This document shows positions 7,131 to 11,267 of a stretch of 11,267 nucleotides of DNA, piece after piece (position 1 is the first letter of the stretch; the number at the start of each line of letters is the position of its first letter). Origin of the DNA: Gemmataceae bacterium (GTDB lineage Bacteria > Planctomycetota > Planctomycetia > Gemmatales > Gemmataceae); NCBI GenBank assembly GCA_947490035.1, contig CANLGS010000060.1, positions 1 to 11,267 on the forward strand, given 5' to 3'. Position numbers and translations under genes: made by a program. Below the pieces are notes generated by a model. It saw only the letters and a list, made by a program, of their open reading frames with translations. It was not told where the DNA came from and made no database searches.

Positions 7131-10031
7131 TTACGCCTTCGCGGTGTCCGTTTTCGCGCCGTGGGTGCCGTTGCCGTTGGGCGCGTTCCAACCGACCCAC
7201 CCCGGACCGATCGGGCCCGACGGCGTCGGCGCGAACGCGCCCTCTACCAGCAACGTCTGTTCCTTCTCGTGGACGTGGTGCGAACCGGTCGCGGGGCTGG
7301 CGCCGGCGTCGCGGCCCACGTACACGAACGGGAAGTTCATCGCGCGCAGGCGCGGTTCCACGAACGTCCACCCGCCCATGTTTTGCGGTTCTTCCTGCAC
7401 CCACACGAACTCGCGTGCGCGGCGGTAGCGGCCGAGCGCCGCGGAGAGCTGCGCCTCCGGCCACGGGTACAGTTGTTCGAGCCGCAACAGCGCGACCGCC
7501 TGCGTGCCGAGTTCGTCGCGCTTCTTCGCGAGGTCGTAGTACACCTTCCCCGAACACACCAGCACGCGCGTCACCTGATCCGGGTTCGCCTTGTCGTCGA
7601 GCACTTCGCGGAAGCTGATGTTGCCCGCGAACTCGCTGACCGGTGACACCGCGGCCGGCAGGCGCAGCAGGCTCTTGGGCGTCATCACCACGAGCGGCTT
7701 GCGGAACTTCCGCCGCACCTGTCGGCGCAGCAGGTGGAAGTATTGCGCCGGCGTGGTCGGGTACGCGACCTGGATGTTGTCCTCGGCGCACATCTGGAGG
7801 AAGCGTTCGAGCCTCGCGGAAGAGTGTTCCGCGCCCTGGCCTTCGTAGGCGTGCGGCAGCAGCAGCACGAGGCCGCTGGCCCGGTTCCACTTCGACTCGC
7901 ACGACGTGAGGAACTGGTCGATGATGACCTGCGCGCCGTTGGCGAAGTCGCCGAATTGCGCTTCCCACATCACCAGCGAACCGGGGTCGTCGAGCGAGTA
8001 GCCGAACTCGAAGCCCATCACGGCCGCTTCCGAGAGCGAGCTGTCGTACACGTCGAACGCGGCCTGCGTTGAGTCGAGGGTGCTGAGCGGGAAGTGTTCC
8101 GCGCCGGTCTCGTAATCGACCACGACCGCGTGCCGCTGCGTGAACGTGCCGCGCCGGCTGTCCTGACCGCTGAGGCGCACCGGCGTGCCTTCCAACACGA
8201 GCGCACCGAACGCGAGCGCTTCACCGGTGCCCCAATCGACCGTCGCGCGCTTCTTGATGTTCTCGCCGCGCCCGACGAGCGTCTTCAGCAGGTTCGGGTG
8301 AACGGTGAAGCCGTCGGGGAATGTGCCGAGTGCCGTCGCGATGCGGTCGAGGGTCGCGTCACTCACGCCGGTCGCGACGGCGTCGTGCGAGTAGCGGTTG
8401 GTGAAGCCCTTCCAGTGGCCGCTGAAGCCCTCCATGCCGCGCTTCTTGCTCTCGCCCTTCTTCACCATCTCCTTGATTTGCTTGTGCGCGGTCTCCAGTT
8501 CGTTGCGGTACGCGGCGGCGATGGTGTCGGCGTCGCGCAGCGCTTCGACCAACTTGGCGTCGAATACGTGGCCGATGTCCGCGATCACGGCGGCGGTCAC
8601 GCTGGGGTCGCCGGGCGCGCCCGCGAGCTTCTCCGCGTACACCGCCGACAGCGGCTTCTTCTTGGCGATCACCTTCGCCTGAAGCGGTTGCGTGTAGCCG
8701 GGGTTGTCGCCCTCGTTGTGTCCCCACCGGCGGTAGCACACCACGTCGATGACCACGTCCTTCTTGAACTCCTGCCGGTACTCCAGCGCCATCTCCGCCA
8801 CCGCGACGCACGCCTCGGGGTCTTCGCCGTTGACGTGGAAGATGGGCGCCTGCACGAACTTCGCGATGTCGGTGCAGTACTGCGTGCTGCGACTGTCGCG
8901 CGGGTTGGTGGTGAACCCGATCTGGTTGTTCACGACGATGTGAATGGTGCCGCCGGTGCGGTAGCCGGCGAGGTTCATCAGGTTGAACGTCTCCATGATG
9001 ACGCCCTGACCCGCGAACGCCGCGTCGCCGTGGATCAGCACCGGCACGCCTGTCGTGCGCGCGGTGTCGGCGTGCTGGCGCTGTTTCGCGCGCACGCGGC
9101 CTTCGACCACCGGCCCGACGATTTCGAGGTGACTGGGGTTCGGTGCGACCGACAGGTGAACCTGCCCGCCGTCGGCGGTGCGCACGTCGGCGGAGAACCC
9201 GAGGTGGTACTTCACGTCGCCGTCGCCGTCGTGCGTCGAGAGCGGGAGGTAGTTGTCCTCGAACTCGTTGAAGATTTCCGAGAACGGCTTGTGCAAGGTG
9301 TTCGCGAGCACATTGAGGCGCCCGCGGTGCGCCATGCCGATGATGATCTCCTTCACGCCGAGCGACGGCCCTTTCTCGGTGATCGCGTCGAGAATGGGGA
9401 TGAGCGTTTCGCCGCCTTCGAGGGAGAACCGCTTCTGCCCGACGTACTTGGTGTGCAGGAACTTCTCGAACAACTCGGCTTCGTGGAGCGTGAAGAGGAT
9501 GCGGTACTTCTGCCGCAACTTGAGCATCGGCCGGTTGCACGTCGGTTCGACGCGCGACGCGATCCACTTGCGCACGTCGAGCGAGTCGATGTGCATGTAC
9601 TCGATGCCGGTGGTGCCGCAGTAGGTGGCGCGGAGCGTGCCGATGAGGTCGCGCAGCACGACCGGACCGTTCAGCCCGAAGTACATGCTGCCGTCCACGG
9701 TGCGGTCGAGGTCGCTGTCCGCGAGGCCGAAGTTGTCGAGCTCGAGGAGCGGGCTTGGCGGCGGCGGTTCGCTGGCGAGCGGGTCGATATCGGCCTGGAG
9801 GTGCCCGGCCTGCCGGTACCAGTTGAGGAGCCGCACGACGCCGGTTTGGATGCGCACGTCGGACGAGACGCCGCCGCCGCTTGCCGCTTCGCCCGACCCG
9901 CCGGAGCCGGGCAACTTCCCGGCGAACTGCATCCCCGCGAAGAAGCCTTGCCAGGTGGGTTCGACCGAGTTGGGGTCTTGTTGCCAGCGGCGAAACTGTT
10001 CTTCGAGGTACTCGCCGTTCTCGCTGAACAT
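7131..10031 (-). CDS. sucA: 2-Oxoglutarate dehydrogenase E1 component
   Basis: This thiamine-diphosphate enzyme decarboxylates 2-oxoglutarate and succinylates the lipoyl arm of E2, in the cytoplasm. The 966 residues compare with about 930 in the E. coli protein. In order: an N-terminal E2-contact segment (MFSENGEYLEEQFRRWQQDP), GMAHRGRLNVL at 232-242, PSHLEIVGPVVEGRVRAKQ at about 299-317, the ThDP/Mg motif GDAAF (335-339) to NNQIGF (368-373), then the pyrimidine-binding and C-terminal domains with HAYEGQGAEHSSARLERFLQ. The frame is open further upstream to a TTG at 10151. I chose the ATG at 10031 because it has GGAG six bases upstream and begins the conserved N-terminus. The last 30 or so residues (from TPSGPIGPGW) are a Gly/Asn-rich extension beyond the usual family end. 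It is the first gene of sucA-sucB-lpdA. Confidence 0.97.
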   Translation of the reverse strand: MFSENGEYLEEQFRRWQQDPNSVEPTWQGFFAGMQFAGKLPGSGGSGEAASGGGVSSDVRIQTGVVRLLNWYRQAGHLQADIDPLASEPPPPSPLLELDNFGLADSDLDRTVDGSMYFGLNGPVVLRDLIGTLRATYCGTTGIEYMHIDSLDVRKWIASRVEPTCNRPMLKLRQKYRILFTLHEAELFEKFLHTKYVGQKRFSLEGGETLIPILDAITEKGPSLGVKEIIIGMAHRGRLNVLANTLHKPFSEIFNEFEDNYLPLSTHDGDGDVKYHLGFSADVRTADGGQVHLSVAPNPSHLEIVGPVVEGRVRAKQRQHADTARTTGVPVLIHGDAAFAGQGVIMETFNLMNLAGYRTGGTIHIVVNNQIGFTTNPRDSRSTQYCTDIAKFVQAPIFHVNGEDPEACVAVAEMALEYRQEFKKDVVIDVVCYRRWGHNEGDNPGYTQPLQAKVIAKKKPLSAVYAEKLAGAPGDPSVTAAVIADIGHVFDAKLVEALRDADTIAAAYRNELETAHKQIKEMVKKGESKKRGMEGFSGHWKGFTNRYSHDAVATGVSDATLDRIATALGTFPDGFTVHPNLLKTLVGRGENIKKRATVDWGTGEALAFGALVLEGTPVRLSGQDSRRGTFTQRHAVVVDYETGAEHFPLSTLDSTQAAFDVYDSSLSEAAVMGFEFGYSLDDPGSLVMWEAQFGDFANGAQVIIDQFLTSCESKWNRASGLVLLLPHAYEGQGAEHSSARLERFLQMCAEDNIQVAYPTTPAQYFHLLRRQVRRKFRKPLVVMTPKSLLRLPAAVSPVSEFAGNISFREVLDDKANPDQVTRVLVCSGKVYYDLAKKRDELGTQAVALLRLEQLYPWPEAQLSAALGRYRRAREFVWVQEEPQNMGGWTFVEPRLRAMNFPFVYVGRDAGASPATGSHHVHEKEQTLLVEGAFAPTPSGPIGPGWVGWNAPNGNGTHGAKTDTAKA

Positions 10032-10037
10032 CACAAG

Positions 10038-10041
10038 CTCC
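10038..10041 (-). promoter_or_regulatory. Ribosome-binding site that sets the sucA start
   Basis: GGAG on the minus strand lies six bases before the ATG at 10031. The longer open frame starting from TTG at 10151 lacks such support, and its extra 40 residues (Arg/Ala-rich) do not resemble E1 proteins. Confidence 0.7.
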
Positions 10042-10112
10042 GGGTGGCGCACGCGGGTGGTGTTACTGATAGGGGCGCCCGCGCGCGGGGCAAGACGAGC
10101 GGCCCGTAAGGG

Positions 10113-10118
10113 ATTATA
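10113..10118 (-). promoter_or_regulatory. Candidate -10 element (TATAAT) upstream of sucA
   Basis: A perfect TATAAT occurs on the minus strand, 82 bases before the sucA ATG, in very GC-rich surroundings where it stands out. It would give a leader of about 75 nt. No good TTGACA-like -35 box is found at 16-18 bp (the bases there read GCGTTC or GGCGTT), so it may be an activated promoter or a chance match. Confidence 0.4.
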
Positions 10119-10152
10119 CCCGCGCCGCGTGGTCGAACGCCTCACGTTCAAA

Positions 10153-10240
10153 GGCGAGCGGGGGGCGTAAGCCCCCTGTTAAACCTCGAAGCGAAATGGC
10201 GCTTTAGGGTTCAACAGGGGGCTTACGCCCCCCGCTCGCC
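10153..10240. repeat. Palindromic element with perfect 28-bp arms upstream of sucA
   Basis: Bases 10153-10180 and 10213-10240 are exact reverse complements (28 of 28), separated by a 32-bp spacer whose outer parts also pair loosely (AACCTCGAAGCG with CGCTTTAGGGTT). The unit is the same as the one in sucB. The element lies between the lipoprotein gene and sucA, outside both. It may act as a transcript end or barrier for the lipoprotein mRNA, although no T-run follows it. It may equally be a dispersed REP- or MITE-like repeat. Confidence 0.95.
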
Positions 10241-10250
10241 AAGATTCGCG

Positions 10251-10367
10251 CTAAGGCAGCGGCCGCGGCGCGGTGATGCCGGTCATCACGCCGCCCGCGT
10301 TGACCGGTGCCGGCTTGATCGCGGGCACGTCCGAGGGGCTGAGGGGCGCAAGTCGAGGTTTGAAATC
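10251..10367 (-). other. Likely true C-terminus of the lipoprotein in a shifted frame
   Basis: In the frame one base off from the lipoprotein ORF, a 38-residue reading begins DFKPRLAPLSPSDVPAIKPA, continues with VNAGGVMTGITAPRPLP, and stops at TAG 10251-10253, just 10 bp before the palindrome. It looks like ordinary protein. The annotated frame instead ends in an Arg/Ser-rich stretch typical of out-of-frame GC-rich DNA. A TAA at 10377-10379 in the shifted frame limits the change to about 10365-10376. One missing G in the GG at 10375-10376 would join the two. Confidence 0.5.
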
Positions 10368-11143
10368 GGGATCGCCTTACCCTCCGCCGGCTTCGCCGGC
10401 TCGTTGCCTTCGACGATGATCCGCCCGGCGCGGTCGGCGGCTGGCGGCAGCGTCGCGAGCACGCGCATCCGCTTCAACACGTCGTCGCTGAACGCGGCCA
10501 CGGCCTTCGTCTTCGCCTTCGCGACCGCGTCCTTGTCTTCGATCACGAACGTGGGCCGCATGATCTTCCCGACGCTCTCCGCCTGCATCGCGGTGTAGAT
10601 GTAACCGTTGTCCACGTCGAGGAGAACGCCTTCGATCGCGAATAGGGAATCGCTGTGGCTGCCGGGAACGACGAACCCGCCCACGATGGTCAGGTTGAAC
10701 ACCGCGGCGAAGTTCTTGTAGCTCGTCGTCTGGCTGGCGGCGTGGATCACGAGCAGCACGTCGGCCCCGCACTTGGCCGCCGCGACGCGGAGTTCCTTCA
10801 GGTCGCCCTTGTCGCTTTTGGCCGTGAGGATCTGCGGGAGTGTGAACACGTCGGCCGCGATGCCTTCCTTCTTGAGTGCGGTCGCCCACACCTCCATCGC
10901 GGCCTTGTCTTCCGGCGTCCAGCGCCAGTCGCCGTTTTCGGGCTGGAGGTAGACCGCGATCCGGCACGGGAACCGCAGTTGCGGCTTCAGGTCGCGCGCC
11001 GCCGCGATGGTCGAATCCGGCATCTGCACGGAGCCGTCCTTCAACCGCTCGCGGAGTGCGTTCCGGTCGAAGCTCGCGGCCCCGAGGTGGGTACACCCGC
11101 AGAGCGACAGGAAAAGGAACGGCAGCGTCTTTGAGATGGGCAC
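10286..11143 (-). CDS. Lipoprotein of unknown function, 3' end apparently frameshifted
   Basis: The 285-residue reading begins with a short lipoprotein signal peptide: Lys5, the hydrophobic run LPFLFLSL, and lipobox L-C-G-C with the lipidated Cys17. A mature domain of about 230 residues follows. It contains LRFPCRIAVYLQP, a mixed alpha/beta region with CGADVLLVIHAAS at about 130-140, and a Gly/Val-rich strand pair (FNLTIVGGFVVPG). It is probably anchored to a membrane and exposed outside the cytoplasm. The GTG start at 11143 is chosen because GGAGGT lies four bases upstream and the signal peptide starts there. From about residue 257 the sequence turns Arg/Ser-rich, and an adjacent frame gives a more convincing end, so a one-base deletion or sequencing error is suspected. 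I do not recognise the family. It precedes sucA by over 200 bp and is probably a separate transcript. Confidence 0.8.
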   Translation of the reverse strand: MPISKTLPFLFLSLCGCTHLGAASFDRNALRERLKDGSVQMPDSTIAAARDLKPQLRFPCRIAVYLQPENGDWRWTPEDKAAMEVWATALKKEGIAADVFTLPQILTAKSDKGDLKELRVAAAKCGADVLLVIHAASQTTSYKNFAAVFNLTIVGGFVVPGSHSDSLFAIEGVLLDVDNGYIYTAMQAESVGKIMRPTFVIEDKDAVAKAKTKAVAAFSDDVLKRMRVLATLPPAADRAGRIIVEGNEPAKPAEGKAIPISNLDLRPSAPRTCPRSSRHRSTRAA

Positions 11144-11147
11144 GGCG

Positions 11148-11153
11148 ACCTCC
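11148..11153 (-). promoter_or_regulatory. Strong ribosome-binding site for a GTG start
   Basis: GGAGGT on the minus strand lies four bases before the GTG at 11143. It is the strongest Shine-Dalgarno match in the window and supports the non-ATG start of the lipoprotein gene. Confidence 0.7.
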
Positions 11154-11175
11154 GCGGACCTGTGGAATTGGCCGG

Positions 11176-11205
11176 CGGATAGCGAAAGAGATGTGCGACG
11201 GTCAA
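11176..11205 (-). promoter_or_regulatory. Candidate sigma-70-like promoter of the lipoprotein gene
   Basis: On the minus strand TTGACC (11200-11205) is followed after 18 bp by TATCCG (11176-11181). The -35 matches the consensus at five of six bases and the -10 at three of six. A start near 11169 would give a leader of about 25 nt that includes the GGAGGT site. It is a reasonable but weak call, because planctomycete promoters are poorly defined. Confidence 0.35.
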
Positions 11206-11228
11206 GGCCAGCATTGGAAGTGAGGGAT

Positions 11229-11249
11229 GAGGAGTGAGGAGTGAGGAGT
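11229..11249. repeat. Three tandem copies of the heptamer GAGGAGT
   Basis: Three exact 7-bp units (11229-11235, 11236-11242, 11243-11249) follow a related imperfect unit (GAGGGAT at 11222-11228). They lie upstream of the lipoprotein gene and outside any gene I can support. Such short arrays can change copy number. Nothing else is evident in the final 18 bases. Confidence 0.85.
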
Positions 11250-11267
11250 TAAAGGCCGAAGACCAGA

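Noticed and set aside
5940..7646. 568-codon plus-strand open frame
   Set aside because: It runs antisense to sucB and the 3' part of sucA, both recognised enzymes with complete motifs. Long antisense frames are expected at this GC content, and the Arg/His-rich composition is typical of them.
5850..10031. Pyruvate dehydrogenase complex instead of the 2-oxoglutarate complex
   Set aside because: E1 is the single-chain type with SucA-specific blocks (GMAHRGRLNVL, SHLEIVGPVVEGRVRAKQ), and E2 has the [11 protein letters not shown] block of succinyltransferases.
8094..10109. 671-codon plus-strand open frame
   Set aside because: It is the antisense of sucA, which is conserved over its full length; the composition is Arg/Val/His-rich with no recognisable motif.
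10032..10151. N-terminal extension of sucA from a TTG codon
   Set aside because: The extra 40 residues do not resemble E1 proteins, would overlap the candidate promoter, and lack a ribosome site as good as the GGAG before the ATG at 10031.

Overview
The window looks like chromosomal DNA of a GC-rich planctomycete, most likely of the Gemmata group. This rests on four things: a CPNPxC/CPKC zinc-ribbon membrane protein, an ECF sigma operon with a zinc-free anti-sigma, a protein ending NPFRP...RGCWVVD...LGK of a kind I recall as abundant in Gemmataceae, and GC-rich palindromic repeats. The taxonomic call is inference, not a search result. All nine well-supported genes lie on the minus strand. Only a doubtful gene end at the left edge is on the plus strand.

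Reading in the direction of transcription (right to left): a lipoprotein of unknown role (10286-11143) has a strong ribosome site and a GTG start, and its 3' end looks frameshifted. A perfect 28-bp inverted repeat (10153-10240) follows. Then comes the 2-oxoglutarate dehydrogenase set: sucA (E1, 10031-7131), sucB (E2, 7088-5850) and lpdA (E3, 5721-4306). Together they convert 2-oxoglutarate, CoA and NAD+ to succinyl-CoA, CO2 and NADH. The sucB-lpdA gap is almost entirely one 111-bp near-perfect palindrome. A Gemmata-type paralogue of unknown role (4295-3630) starts 10 bp after lpdA. Paired hairpins (3571-3611) separate it from a zinc-ribbon Nudix hydrolase (3550-3026).

The left third is a tightly packed operon: a zinc-ribbon, three-pass membrane protein with a 16-Asp tract (2927-1998), an ECF sigma factor (2001-1450, 4-bp overlap), a single-pass anti-sigma candidate (1457-834, 8-bp overlap) and a secreted coiled-coil protein (787-242). 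It could be an envelope-signalling module. Ten copies of an octamer lie just beyond its end.

The most striking observation is that the 28-bp palindrome unit flanking sucA also occurs inside the sucB coding frame. An inverted pair sits in the linker between the E3-binding and catalytic domains, and a half copy sits in the linker between the lipoyl and E3-binding domains. All are translated without breaking the frame. This looks like a repetitive palindrome family that has been absorbed into protein linkers.
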